DNA of 64,000 bases from Alphaproteobacteria bacterium. GTDB lineage: Bacteria; Pseudomonadota; Alphaproteobacteria; Acetobacterales; Acetobacteraceae. The stretch's first letter is position 1. Every line of letters starts with the position of its first letter. The stretch spans positions 1-64,000 of the forward strand of contig JAFKFI010000052.1 of assembly GCA_017307285.1 (NCBI GenBank), in the 5' to 3' direction. The notes under the pieces were generated by a model. That model made no database searches. It worked only from the letters and a program-made list of their open reading frames with translations, and was not told the DNA's origin. The translations under genes were made by a program, and so were the position numbers. Positions 55,485-63,430 of this stretch are shown here, in pieces.

Positions 55485-55499
55485 AGCATGGTCAGGCTT

Positions 55500-55901
55500 C
55501 TACCGAATCGTTCGGATCACTCCATCCGAAATGTCCATGAAAAGGCGCCGATCTCTTCTGCCTTCCGAGAATCGCCATTCGTGTTCGATCAAACTCATTG
55601 CCTCGCAGACGCGCTGATACGCCCTCGACTCTCGACAGCTAAGCTTGATGAGAGAAAGCGATTTATATTGACGCCTGCCGACGCCGTGCCGAGTAGCGAT
55701 CTGCCGAAAGTCTCCATCCAAGCTGACCAAGATAGCTTCGTTGGTCTCCGCAACCGCAGCCACCAACAAGTCGTGACTGTTCGTTGCAAGTTTCTCACGA
55801 AGGTAAATCACCTCGTGACCAGCCTCCAAGAAGGCTCGGCCTACTGAATCAGGGACGCACTGGTCGACGAAGACACGAAGCTTCGTGTCGCTAGCGCTCA
55901 C
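55500..55901 (-). CDS. DUF5615 PIN-like toxin
   Basis: This 133-residue protein has the Mut7-C/DUF5615 layout: acidic residues in RVFVDQCVPDSVG, then GHEVIYLRE, NSHDLLVAAVAE and ILVSLDGDF, where the Asp residues form the PIN-like active site. Such proteins are RNase-type toxins paired with DUF433 antitoxins. The ATG overlaps the upstream antitoxin gene's stop (ATGA at 55898-55901). The region is less GC-rich than its neighbours, which suggests acquisition. Confidence 0.8.
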   Translation of the reverse strand: MSASDTKLRVFVDQCVPDSVGRAFLEAGHEVIYLREKLATNSHDLLVAAVAETNEAILVSLDGDFRQIATRHGVGRRQYKSLSLIKLSCRESRAYQRVCEAMSLIEHEWRFSEGRRDRRLFMDISDGVIRTIR

Positions 55902-56536
55902 GCCGCTAGGGGCTTGTGTCCAAGAGCCGCTACGATATCAGCCTCGGTGAGGTCCGGGTATTCGGCAAGGATCTGCTCATGGGAATAGCCGTCCTCGTGC
56001 AGACGGCGGACCGAGTCCACACGGATGCGAGTTCCTGCAATTACAAGTGCATTCCGGCTAATGCCGCGTGTCTTGGTTACACGTCCTTTGTCATTGTCCG
56101 CACGGCGGCGCAACGCCGTGACGTCTCGTTCGGTATCCGCAATTACTCGCCCAAGGGGAATGCCCAAAACGTACTGCCCAGACAAAACCTCCTGGGGTTT
56201 GTCATCCCCGGTTAGCTGGACGACAACCCGCCGGTTGAGGACCCAAAGCGTAGTGGTGGTCCACAGTTCGTCTTTCAGGTGAGCCAGTTTGTCCGCGACC
56301 TTCCGAAGGTGCTGAAGCGGCACATTGTTCTGCACGCGCAGCATTTCCAGCGTCCTCAGGGCTACCAAGTCTCGAAAGGAGTAAACCCGGCGGAAAGGAG
56401 ACTTCCCGGTTCCGACGTAGGCGGGAGCAAAGAAGCCAGTCTTGTCCCAATACCGCAATCTGCCCCTCGACAAGCCGGTGAGCTTGTGGACGTGCTCCTC
56501 GGTGAAGGCCGCAATGACTTCGCTCGTGTCCAACAT
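55898..56536 (-). CDS. MerR-like/DUF433 antitoxin
   Basis: This 212-residue protein has an N-terminal MerR-type helix-turn-helix (HVHKLTGLSRGRLRYWDKTGFF) and a C-terminal DUF433 domain with the typical NALVIAGTRIRVDSVRRLHEDGYSHEQILAEYPDLTEADIVAALG pattern. Such fusions act as antitoxin and autorepressor for the DUF5615 toxin encoded directly downstream. It is transcribed away from the lactonase gene, with 283 bp between them. Confidence 0.82.
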   Translation of the reverse strand: MLDTSEVIAAFTEEHVHKLTGLSRGRLRYWDKTGFFAPAYVGTGKSPFRRVYSFRDLVALRTLEMLRVQNNVPLQHLRKVADKLAHLKDELWTTTTLWVLNRRVVVQLTGDDKPQEVLSGQYVLGIPLGRVIADTERDVTALRRRADNDKGRVTKTRGISRNALVIAGTRIRVDSVRRLHEDGYSHEQILAEYPDLTEADIVAALGHKPLAA

Positions 56537-56819
56537 CGCGCCTCCTCCTCACAGGGTTAAGTTAGCTGCATAATCGTACTATGGCTTCGCATTAAGATGC
56601 AAATGGAGCCTCTAACTCACTGATATTTCCCGCAGGAGTCACTGGCCGAGGCAGTCAAAACGTAACCGTTACGGACGTCCGTCCTTCATGCTAAGCTCGC
56701 GCCGGGATCGCGCTCTGCCGTCTCCCAAGTTCGGTTGAGACCCCGCCGGCCGGCGGGTTTTCCTCCGCCGGCCCGCTTCGCAAGACCAGTCGCCGTCCGA
56801 ATGGACGCGAGGAGGAAAC

Positions 56820-57608
56820 ATGGCCGGATTACGCCTCACCGTGGTCGATGCGGGGCCGCTGCGCCCCGACAAATCCAAGCTGGTCGCCTTCGCCCCCGGC
56901 ATGGTCGACGCCCCGACCACGGTCGGCATCGTCGAGCATCCGAAGCACGGGCTCGTGCTGTGGGACACCGGCATCAACGACGCGGTGGCCGACCCCGAGC
57001 GCGGCGAGGCGTATTGGGGGCCGGGGCTGCGCGCCGCGTTCGACACCAGCCGCTTTACCCGCGAGCATGCCATCGACGCGCAGCTCAAGCGCCTTGGCTT
57101 CCAACCTGCCGATGTGCGCTACGTCGTCTACTCGCACCTGCATCTCGATCATGCCGGCGGCATGTCGTACTTCCCGCAGGCGGTCCACGTCGTGCAGCGC
57201 GACGAAATTCGCTACGCGCTGTGGCCCGACCCGTGGACCCGCCCGGTCTATTGCCAGAACGACTTCCGGGACATCCGCAAGCTCGACATCCTGGAGATCG
57301 ACGGCGACTTCGACCTGTTCGAGGACGGCACGATGCGGCTGATCAAGACGCCCGGCCACACGCCCGGCCATCAGGCGCTGCTGCTCGATCTGCCGCAACG
57401 CGGCCGGATTTGCCTCGCGGCCGATGTCGGCCATCAGCGCGACGGGTTCGAGAACATGGTGCCGATGCCGTGGGATTGGAGCACAAGTGCCATGACGATG
57501 ACGCGAATGCGGGTCAAGCAGATCGAGCGCAGCGGCATCCCCGCCTTCCTGTGCCACGATGCCGGCGATTTCTCCAAGCTGCCGACGGGTGGTGCTTTCT
57601 GGGAGTGA
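56820..57608 (+). CDS. Metallo-beta-lactamase-fold N-acyl-homoserine lactonase-like enzyme
   Basis: This 262-residue protein has the HxHxDH zinc motif HLHLDHAGG (H106, H108, D110, H111), a second ligand region in KTPGHTPGHQ and the Asp in AADVGH. These match AiiA/AttM-like lactonases that open the homoserine lactone ring and so quench quorum sensing, though related hydrolases share the fold. A GAGGAGG ribosome-binding site precedes the ATG. No acyl-homoserine-lactone synthase lies in the window. Confidence 0.8.
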   Translation: MAGLRLTVVDAGPLRPDKSKLVAFAPGMVDAPTTVGIVEHPKHGLVLWDTGINDAVADPERGEAYWGPGLRAAFDTSRFTREHAIDAQLKRLGFQPADVRYVVYSHLHLDHAGGMSYFPQAVHVVQRDEIRYALWPDPWTRPVYCQNDFRDIRKLDILEIDGDFDLFEDGTMRLIKTPGHTPGHQALLLDLPQRGRICLAADVGHQRDGFENMVPMPWDWSTSAMTMTRMRVKQIERSGIPAFLCHDAGDFSKLPTGGAFWE

Positions 57609-57641
57609 ACGGCACCTCGGGTCGCGGGACAGAGGTGGCGA

Positions 57642-57682
57642 AATGAATTCCGCCCTACAAGACCGGTAGGGCGGAATTCATT
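57642..57682. terminator. Perfect 17-bp hairpin between convergent genes
   Basis: AATGAATTCCGCCCTAC (57642-57658) and GTAGGGCGGAATTCATT (57666-57682) pair perfectly around AAGACCG. The right arm includes the stop codon of the convergent septation-like gene. Absence of a T-tract and the GAATTC-centred design suggest a dispersed palindrome reused as a bidirectional terminator. Confidence 0.65.
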
Positions 57683-58292
57683 CCGCCCCCGGTGCCGCCG
57701 CAGCGACGGGCAGCAGCCGCAACCGTCGTAACAGCAGGAAGAGCGGCCGGCTGCGCCAGCTCAGCGCGAGCAGGGCAACGAGGCTCACCGGGCCGATCAC
57801 GGCGCGGATCGGCATGGCCTCCTCGAGCGTCAGCCGCTCGGCCAGCCAGTAATACAGCGCCGCCTTCAGCAGGAAATACGCCACCCAGATGAAGGTCAGC
57901 CATTGAAAGAAGCGGCGGATATCCGCCCCCTCGCCGAAATCCCGGCCGCGCGCTTCGGCGAGCAGCTGGATCACCGGCTTCTCGCCGAACGCACCGGCGG
58001 CGAAGACGAGGCCGGTGAGCGCGTTCGTCACCACCGGCTCATAGCGCAGCATGAACGGCGTCGCGGCGTAGAGATCAACGCCGCCGAACACCACCACGAG
58101 CCCGTTGGCGAACAACCACACCTGCGGGAAGCCGAGCCCCCGCACCGCGCGCTGGATCGCGTCGCCGACGATCCACACGATCGTGGCGACGATCGCCGGC
58201 TTGATGCCGAAACCGTACAGCCCGACGACGAACACGATCATCGAGCCGAACTCCGCGAAGGCGTAGCGCAGCTTTCCGAGCAGACCGGCCAA
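57678..58292 (-). CDS. YciB/IspZ-like septation-type inner membrane protein
   Basis: The protein has about 204 residues and five hydrophobic segments (FGSMIVFVVGLYGFGIKP, AIVATIVWIVGDAIQ, WLFANGLVVVFGGVDL, FAAGAFGEKPVIQLL and FFQWLTFIWVAYFLLKAALY). The FGEKPVIQ-like and LKAALYYWLA-like stretches resemble the septation protein A family. The start is uncertain: the frame is open to 58394, but that part overlaps the preceding gene. TTG at 58292, just after that gene's stop (58295), is the best usable start. Confidence 0.6.
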   Translation of the reverse strand: MAGLLGKLRYAFAEFGSMIVFVVGLYGFGIKPAIVATIVWIVGDAIQRAVRGLGFPQVWLFANGLVVVFGGVDLYAATPFMLRYEPVVTNALTGLVFAAGAFGEKPVIQLLAEARGRDFGEGADIRRFFQWLTFIWVAYFLLKAALYYWLAERLTLEEAMPIRAVIGPVSLVALLALSWRSRPLFLLLRRLRLLPVAAAAPGAE

Positions 58293-58294
58293 GT

Positions 58295-58927
58295 TCAGCC
58301 GCCGCGCTGGTAGGCGCGGGCGACGATGCGCAGATGGTCGCGGAAATGCGGGCGCATCCGCTCGGTCCACGGCGTGCTCGCCGCACGCTTCCACTCGGCC
58401 GATGCTTGCACCTCGGGCGACGCCAGGTGATACAGCGCGACATAACGGGGCGAGCCCTCATGGGCGCGGAACCGGCGCGCGGCGAGCGTGCCGGGCACTG
58501 CGGCGAGGGCGGGAATGTGCTCGTTGTCGTACCACTCGTTGAACTCGGTGGCGTGTGCCGGGTCGACGCTCATCGCGTTGATCAGCAGGGCGCCCGCGCC
58601 GGCAGGAGCATCCGCATCACCAGGCAGGATCTGCTCGCCCTCGAAGCGCAGCAGCCGCTGGCACATCCCGGTCACGCGCTTCGACCATACCGATAGGTTT
58701 TCCCCGCCGATCGCGCGGTAAGCCGGGCTCTTCAGCACGTCGAGGTTGTCGAGCTCGTATGTGGCGACCGCTTGCTTCGGGTTGGCCGCGCCGATCCAGC
58801 GATTGCAGGCGCCGAAGCCCGGCACGCGCTGGCGCTCGGGCACGTGTTCCAGGTCGTACCAGTCGTGGAACTCGTCCTCGTGCGCGCCGGAAAAATCGAA
58901 CGCCGCGATCAGAATACCCTTGGCCAT
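58295..58927 (-). CDS. Duplicated dimeric alpha/beta-barrel protein (DUF4286/EthD-like)
   Basis: This 210-residue soluble protein is built of two similar halves, each with the pattern E-F-x-x-W-Y-D-x-E-H-x-P (DEFHDWYDLEHVPERQRVPG and TEFNEWYDNEHIPALAAVPG). This fits a monomer that mimics a dimer of ferredoxin-like domains, as in EthD/DUF4286 proteins. Function is unknown. It is the first gene of a unit with the septation-like gene, transcribed away from the DUF2147 gene. Confidence 0.7.
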   Translation of the reverse strand: MAKGILIAAFDFSGAHEDEFHDWYDLEHVPERQRVPGFGACNRWIGAANPKQAVATYELDNLDVLKSPAYRAIGGENLSVWSKRVTGMCQRLLRFEGEQILPGDADAPAGAGALLINAMSVDPAHATEFNEWYDNEHIPALAAVPGTLAARRFRAHEGSPRYVALYHLASPEVQASAEWKRAASTPWTERMRPHFRDHLRIVARAYQRGG

Positions 58928-59014
58928 CTTTGCCCTCCCCGAAGCGCGATATCATCGCGCAACTGGCCGAGCCGTGATAGCCCGTTCCGGTAAACGCCAA
59001 GTGGAGAAATCGCG

Positions 59015-59422
59015 ATGCGTTCGAGACGCCTTCTGTGCTCGCTCCTGCTGTTCGTGGCGACCGTGATGCCAGCGCGCGCGGCGGTGCCGGAGGGCGTGTG
59101 GATCGTCGCCGAGAAGGTCGCGGTTCGGGTGTTCGAATGCAGCGGCAAGCTGTGCGGCCAGATCGTGTGGCTGCGCAATCCCGCCCTGCGCACCCCGGAA
59201 ATGTGCGGGCGCACGATCATATGGAACCTGCAGCCGAACGGCGCCGCCCAGTGGGACGACGGCTGGTTCTACGACCCCGAGGACGACAAGACGTACAGCG
59301 TCGACGCCCACCAGGAGAGTCCCGACCTCATCACCGCCCGCGTCTATCTCGGCGCCCCGTTCTTCGGCCGCACCGAAACCTTGCGGCGCGTCTCGCTCGG
59401 GGAGCTCGATGGGCGTTGCTGA
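59015..59422 (+). CDS. DUF2147 exported protein
   Basis: The 135-residue product has a signal peptide (about residues 1-22, ending ARA) and the DUF2147 pattern PEGVWIVAEKVAVRVFECSGKLCGQIVWLR, followed by NGAAQWDDGWFYDPEDDKTY, where the second Asp-rich segment is the family hallmark. The family is a small periplasmic beta-protein of unknown function. A GGAG site lies upstream of the ATG. It reads into a 9-bp hairpin terminator at 59431. Confidence 0.88.
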   Translation: MRSRRLLCSLLLFVATVMPARAAVPEGVWIVAEKVAVRVFECSGKLCGQIVWLRNPALRTPEMCGRTIIWNLQPNGAAQWDDGWFYDPEDDKTYSVDAHQESPDLITARVYLGAPFFGRTETLRRVSLGELDGRC

Positions 59423-59430
59423 CGAGCAAG

Positions 59431-59459
59431 CCCTCTCCCTGCCTGCCTAGGGGAGAGGG
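59431..59459. terminator. Hairpin between convergent genes
   Basis: CCCTCTCCC (59431-59439) pairs with GGGAGAGGG (59451-59459). The same CCCTCTCC/GGAGAGGG palindrome recurs at 61646-61671, indicating a dispersed palindromic family used as intergenic hairpins. Confidence 0.6.
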
Positions 59460-59473
59460 CGACCGCTTCAGCC

Positions 59474-60676
59474 TTAGTAGCTGACCGCGCCTTCAAGCGC
59501 CGGCACCCACTTGCCGCCGCGCACCTGGACCAGGAAACTCTCGTTCGAGCCCTGCCGCTTGTGCGGGCCGAAGCTCATCTTGGGCGAGCCGAAGATGTCC
59601 TCGTAGTCCTTGATGCCCTCCATCCCCGTGATGAAGCTGTCCAGGGTCAGATTGCGCCCGGCGCGCTGCAATCCGTCGATCAGCAGGTTGGCGGCGGTCC
59701 AGCCCACCTGGGCGGCGAAGTTCGGGTCGTGGCCGAAGGTCGCCTTGAACTTCTTGACGAACTCCTGCACCGCCGGGCGCGGGTCGTCCGAGCCGACGAA
59801 CAGAATGGGTGTCACCCCATAGACGCCTTCGTTGGTGTTGCCAGGCACGTCGGCCACCGCGTTGTCGTAGATCGCGGCCGAGCCGAGCATGTCTGGCTTC
59901 CAGCCGATCTTGCGCGCGGCGGCGACGATCTGGTTGGTGTCGCGCGTGATGGTGCCGAGCGTCACCAGGTCGCAATTGGCGTCGCGCAACTTGGCCACCG
60001 AGGCGGTGAAATCCATGTCCGTCGGCTTGTGCGTGGTCTCGGCGATCAGCGACAGGTTGGACGCCTTGAGCTGTGTCCGCACGCCATCCATCACGTCGCG
60101 GCCGAAATCGGTGTCCTGGTACATCGCGCAAACGCGCTTCTTGCCCTTCTGCTCGACGAAGTATTTCACGCCCGCGCGCAGCTGGTCGTAATAGCTCGCC
60201 GCCAGGCCGAACTTCAGGCGGTGGAACGGCTCGTACATCGAGCGCGCCGAGGTCAGCGGGAACATGTTGGGCACGCCCTTCTCGAGCTGCTCCGGCATGG
60301 TCGCGTTGTTCATCGGCGTGCCGCCGTTGGCAATCATCAGGAACACATGGTCGCGGTTGATCAGCTTGTTCGCCGCCTGCACCGAGCGCGGCACCTGATA
60401 CTGATTGTCCTCGACGACGTATCTGATCTTGCGTCCGTTGATCCCCCCCTTGGCATTCTGCGCGTCGAACGCCATGCGGATCGCGTCGGAATTGTTCACG
60501 CCCCACATCGCCGTGACGCCCGAAAGGTCGGTGTAGGTGCCGATGACGATCTCGTTGTCAGTCACCCCGCGCTGTGGCTCGGCGGCCATCGCCGTCCCGG
60601 TCGCGGCGAGTAAGGTCGCGCTGAGACATAAGCTCCTGAGTACGCCTCTGCGCGAGAGAACACGAGGTATCGCCAT
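59474..60676 (-). CDS. Branched-chain-amino-acid-type ABC substrate-binding protein
   Basis: The 400-residue product has a Tat/Sec-type leader (SRRGVLRSLCLSATLLAATG...AMA) and the Peripla_BP_6 pattern: IVIGTYTDLSGVTAMWG near the start, INGRKIRYVVEDNQYQV, and YQDTDFGRDVMDGVRTQL in the middle. The ATG at 60676 is preferred (AGGGAG upstream, leader begins there) over an in-frame opening at 60826. Permease and ATPase genes are absent nearby, as with the binding proteins at 7557 and 26433. Confidence 0.88.
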   Translation of the reverse strand: MAIPRVLSRRGVLRSLCLSATLLAATGTAMAAEPQRGVTDNEIVIGTYTDLSGVTAMWGVNNSDAIRMAFDAQNAKGGINGRKIRYVVEDNQYQVPRSVQAANKLINRDHVFLMIANGGTPMNNATMPEQLEKGVPNMFPLTSARSMYEPFHRLKFGLAASYYDQLRAGVKYFVEQKGKKRVCAMYQDTDFGRDVMDGVRTQLKASNLSLIAETTHKPTDMDFTASVAKLRDANCDLVTLGTITRDTNQIVAAARKIGWKPDMLGSAAIYDNAVADVPGNTNEGVYGVTPILFVGSDDPRPAVQEFVKKFKATFGHDPNFAAQVGWTAANLLIDGLQRAGRNLTLDSFITGMEGIKDYEDIFGSPKMSFGPHKRQGSNESFLVQVRGGKWVPALEGAVSY

Positions 60677-61150
60677 CGCGAATCGCTCCCTGTCGCGGCC
60701 AGGATCATACCCGGCCGTCGTGTTGGTTGGATCGGTCACGGGCAGTCGCCCGCGCGGCGCGGCACGGGGCCAGCGGCAACGAGGATCCGAACTCCAGGCA
60801 GAGCGACGGGCGCTGGCCCGCAGCATCGCACCGCGAAGCTAGCGCATGGCAGAGGTGCGCTTCCAGCATTGATTCAGCGGGCGACCATGATGGCAGTTAC
60901 GTTTCCCGCGCAACACTGTGGCTGCAATGCAACAGTGTTCGAGCAGTTTCCCGGCCCAGCGCGTAGGCCGGCTGCAAGGTTGATGACAGCGTGCCGCACG
61001 ATCCCATAGATTTCCGCGTATCGGTCCGGGCACGGACCGGGGGGGAGGGAAGCCTGTCCGGGTCTGGCTCACCCGTGCGGTGATGATCCGGCTTCGGCGC
61101 AGGACCGGCCTGATCCTGGTCGTGAGCAACGAAACCAAAAGGATACCGAC
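60677..61150. other. Intergenic region without a gene
   Basis: This 474-bp stretch between the divergent binding-protein gene and the secreted-protein gene holds no convincing ORF. It contains a 6-bp hairpin (GGTCCG/CGGACC, 61023-61038) and presumably promoters for both genes. The AGGA site of the next gene is at 61140-61143. Confidence 0.5.
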
Positions 61151-61633
61151 ATGAAGCTGGCAAGGACTTTGGGGATTCTGGTCGCCTCGGCGGCGCTGGC
61201 GAGCGTCTCCGCTCCGACAGTCTACGCCCAGGGCGAGGGCGGCGGCGGCGGTGGCGTCTATGGCGGCGGCAGCGTCGGCGCGACCTGGATGCGGGCCGGC
61301 TCGCCGCCGCGCAAGGCCGGCACCGAGAACTGCCCCGGCGTGATGTGGGATATCGTCCGCTCCGCCGGACCGGACAAGAACACCATCATCCTGAGCGGGC
61401 CGGTCTGGAACCTGGACGGCAGCGGCACCAGCATGGCCAAGGGCGAGGCGCACCCCGACGGCAGCTTCACCATGACGCTCACCCCGATTCAGGGCAACGG
61501 CCCCGCCGGTCAGGTCACGGGCGTGCGCAACCGCAACGGCAACGGCCATGCCACGCTGGCCGGCTCGGGCACGTGCAACAACATGACGATCAACCTGCAT
61601 CCTGGCCAGACCTCGGCCAAGGGCAAGGGCTGA
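61151..61633 (+). CDS. Small secreted protein of unknown function
   Basis: This 160-residue protein has a signal peptide (about residues 1-26, ending VYA), a Gly-rich linker and a mature domain with CPGVMWDIVRS and GSGTCNNMTINL, which includes two cysteines that may form a disulfide. I do not recognise the family. An AGGA site lies 7 bp ahead of the ATG. The gene ends just before the CCCTCTCCC-type hairpin at 61646. Confidence 0.65.
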   Translation: MKLARTLGILVASAALASVSAPTVYAQGEGGGGGGVYGGGSVGATWMRAGSPPRKAGTENCPGVMWDIVRSAGPDKNTIILSGPVWNLDGSGTSMAKGEAHPDGSFTMTLTPIQGNGPAGQVTGVRNRNGNGHATLAGSGTCNNMTINLHPGQTSAKGKG

Positions 61634-61645
61634 AACTGACGCTCC

Positions 61646-61671
61646 CCCTCTCCCCCGTGCGGGGGAGAGGG
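61646..61671. terminator. CCCTCTCCCCC/GGGGGAGAGGG hairpin
   Basis: An 11-bp perfect stem with a GTGC loop lies 12 bp after the secreted-protein gene. It is the second copy of the palindrome seen at 59431-59459. Confidence 0.65.
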
Positions 61672-61759
61672 CTGGGCGGAGGGAACTGCCGCCCGATCGA
61701 ATGCCCGCAGCCGAGCTAGGCCGGGCTGCGGTCCTTCGCCGCCCGGGCGACCCTCCGGC

Positions 61760-62860
61760 CTACTCCGCTGCCTTCACCTCCGGAGCCCGCGCCGTTTCCC
61801 AGGAGTGCAGTACTGGCAGCACCTCCTTGGCGAACAGCCTTATCGACTTCTCGGCAACATCGTAGGGAATGCCGCCGAAGCGGAACGAGGTCGCGAGCTC
61901 GAAATCGCCTACCACCTGCCGCCGGGTCTCGAGTTCGCGCAGGATGCGGTCGGGCGGGCCCCACACGCCGGCCTTCATGAAGCCCTCGGTCATGCCCTCG
62001 AGCCCGGTCTTGCGCACGATCTCGGATTTCTGCGCGTAGGCGTTGTAGCCCTTCACCGTGGAGAAATGATCGCTCATCAGCTCGTAGTGCTCGACATTGC
62101 TCTGCACGAACGAGCCCATGTGCTTGCGCGCCAGCACCTCCGCCTCCGCGAGATCGGGCCAGCACACCGAGAAATCGGCGATCAGCATCGGCAGCGCCTT
62201 GCGGCCGTGATATTTCTGCGTGAGATCGCGATGCCGCTGGATCGCATCCATGCGCAGCGGCCACGGGCGATCGGCGAACATCACCATCCGCGCACCGAGC
62301 TTGGCACAGGCGTCGATCGAATCGTCGCTGGAGGCGACCGCGTAGATGCGCCCGGTGAAATCGTATTTCGGCCGTGGCCTGAGCTCGATGCGCGGCTGCT
62401 TGTAGTATTTGCCGTTGCCCTCGATGACGCCGGTACGGAGTGCTTCGAGGATCATCGCGGCGCTCTCGTCGAACCGCTCGCGGCTCTGCTCCATCGTCTG
62501 ATTGAATGCCGCGAACTCGCGCCGCGCGAGGCCGCGCCCGATGCCGAAGCGCAGCCGCCCCTTGCTCAGGATATCGAGGGCGATTGCCTTCTCGGCCACG
62601 CGCAGCGGGTCGTTCCACGGCAGGATCACCGCCGCCGTGCCGAGATCGATGTTCGGGCAGGCCGCCGCGAGATACGCCATGACCTGCAAATTGTCGGGGC
62701 AGAACGAGTAATCGTTGAAATGGTGCTCGACCGCCCACAGCGCGTTGAACCCGAGCTCATCGGCCAGCCGCGCCAGCCTGATCTCCTCGTCCCACGCCTG
62801 ATCGTCGCTCATGCCCGTCCACCCGTAGGTGGCGAACACCATCTGAACTCCGACGTCCAT
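61760..62860 (-). CDS. LLM-class flavin-dependent oxidoreductase
   Basis: This 366-residue protein of the bacterial luciferase-like superfamily shows the usual landmarks: LARLADELGFNALWAVEHHFNDYSFCPD, DLGTAAVILPWNDPLRVAEK, LSKGRLRFGIGRG and a C-terminal WGPPDRILREL segment. These enzymes use reduced FMN or F420 and oxygen for monooxygenation or desulfonation. A second, related gene lies upstream at 63431, and the tandem small-transcript units separate the two. The substrate is unknown. Confidence 0.92.
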   Translation of the reverse strand: MDVGVQMVFATYGWTGMSDDQAWDEEIRLARLADELGFNALWAVEHHFNDYSFCPDNLQVMAYLAAACPNIDLGTAAVILPWNDPLRVAEKAIALDILSKGRLRFGIGRGLARREFAAFNQTMEQSRERFDESAAMILEALRTGVIEGNGKYYKQPRIELRPRPKYDFTGRIYAVASSDDSIDACAKLGARMVMFADRPWPLRMDAIQRHRDLTQKYHGRKALPMLIADFSVCWPDLAEAEVLARKHMGSFVQSNVEHYELMSDHFSTVKGYNAYAQKSEIVRKTGLEGMTEGFMKAGVWGPPDRILRELETRRQVVGDFELATSFRFGGIPYDVAEKSIRLFAKEVLPVLHSWETARAPEVKAAE

Positions 62861-62985
62861 CTTTGCCTCCCACGCTTACTGGCGAGTATGCTCCCACGAT
62901 CCCCCATGTCAGGCAATCGGGCGTGCCCCGGAGCCCCCTCGGCCCGGTTTCCCGAACCGAGGGAATGCCTTACCGTTTCACACGG

Positions 62986-63008
62986 ACCTTGATTCGGATG
63001 GTCAAGGT
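62986..63008 (+). promoter_or_regulatory. Shine-Dalgarno-masking hairpin, unit 1
   Basis: ACCTTGA (62986-62992) and TCAAGGT (63002-63008) are perfectly complementary around a 9-nt loop. The right arm contains AAGG, 5 nt upstream of ATG 63013, so the stem would hide the ribosome-binding site. Unit 2 has the identical arms with two changes in the loop. Confidence 0.55.
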
Positions 63009-63012
63009 GACC

Positions 63013-63090
63013 ATGATCCACGGCAGGGTCCAGCCATGTTGCTGCATGGTTGGTCCTCCGAAGGACGGCCGACACGCCTCGGCCGCATAG
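63013..63090 (+). CDS. Candidate 25-residue microprotein, unit 1
   Basis: An ATG preceded by AAGG (5-nt spacing) opens a 25-codon ORF beginning MIHGRVQP, with three adjacent cysteines, then MVGPPKDGRHASAA and TAG. The stop codon touches the terminator stem at 63090. The second unit encodes the same length and the same ends, with differences concentrated in the three-cysteine segment. A longer in-frame start at 62965 exists only in this unit. Confidence 0.4.
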   Translation: MIHGRVQPCCCMVGPPKDGRHASAA

Positions 63091-63128
63091 GCGGTGCCGG
63101 GAGGCCTCCCGACACCGCCGTTTTCTTT
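63090..63128 (+). terminator. Intrinsic terminator, unit 1
   Basis: GGCGGTG-C-CGGGAGG pairs with CCTCCCG-A-CACCGCC (63090-63119), followed by GTTTTCTTT. It is a textbook Rho-independent terminator. Its stem differs from unit 2 by compensatory changes. Confidence 0.85.
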
Positions 63129-63246
63129 ACAGGATTCCGGTCTGGATCAACCAGAGGTTGGTTGAGTGTGGCGGAGAGGCTTGCTTCCCTCGGAGCCCCT
63201 CGACCCGTTTTTTCCGGGCCGAGGGGGAGCCTACCGCTTCACACGG

Positions 63247-63269
63247 ACCTTGATTCGAACGGTCAAGGT
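63247..63269 (+). promoter_or_regulatory. Shine-Dalgarno-masking hairpin, unit 2
   Basis: ACCTTGA (63247-63253) and TCAAGGT (63263-63269) are the same arms as in unit 1, with loop TTCGAACGG instead of TTCGGATGG. The AAGG ribosome-binding site for ATG 63274 lies in the right arm. Confidence 0.55.
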
Positions 63270-63273
63270 GACC

Positions 63274-63351
63274 ATGATCCACGGTAGGGTCCATCCATGC
63301 GGTAACATGGCTGGTCCTCCGAAGAACGGCCGGCACGCCTCGGCCGCATAG
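63274..63351 (+). CDS. Candidate 25-residue microprotein, unit 2
   Basis: This ORF has exactly the same length and ends as unit 1 (MIHGRVHP ... AGPPKNGRHASAA, TAG). Relative to unit 1, five or six residues differ, including loss of two of the three adjacent cysteines, while several codons differ only at silent positions. The TAG overlaps the first base of the terminator stem. Confidence 0.4.
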   Translation: MIHGRVHPCGNMAGPPKNGRHASAA

Positions 63352-63390
63352 GCAGCGCCGGGAGCCCTCCCGGCGCTGCCATTCTTTTAG
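63351..63390 (+). terminator. Intrinsic terminator, unit 2
   Basis: GGCAGCGCCGGGAG (63351-63364) and CTCCCGGCGCTGCC (63367-63380) form a perfect 14-bp stem, followed by ATTCTTTTAG. Compared with unit 1, G-C has become A-T, T-A has become C-G, and the C-A mismatch has become C-G. Confidence 0.85.
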
Positions 63391-63430
63391 GGTCTTCGGT
63401 AGGAACCAGGTAGCGGAACTTGGGCGCGCT

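Larger units (their letters stand above)
62929..63390 (+). repeat. Tandem duplicated small-transcript units (about 261-bp period)
   Basis: Unit 1 (62929-63128) and unit 2 (63191-63390) share the order leader hairpin, inverted repeat ACCTTGA-N9-TCAAGGT, short ORF, CCATG/CATGG hairpin and intrinsic terminator. The conserved core differs at scattered positions, mostly third codon positions, hairpin loops and paired stem positions. By the T-tracts, both are plus-strand transcripts, opposite to the flanking LLM genes. No known RNA or peptide family is recognised. Confidence 0.75.

Noticed and set aside
62809-63336. Minus-strand ORFs covering the tandem units
   Set aside because: The intrinsic terminators and T-tracts point to plus-strand transcription, and the minus ORFs have different lengths and no matching ribosome-binding sites.
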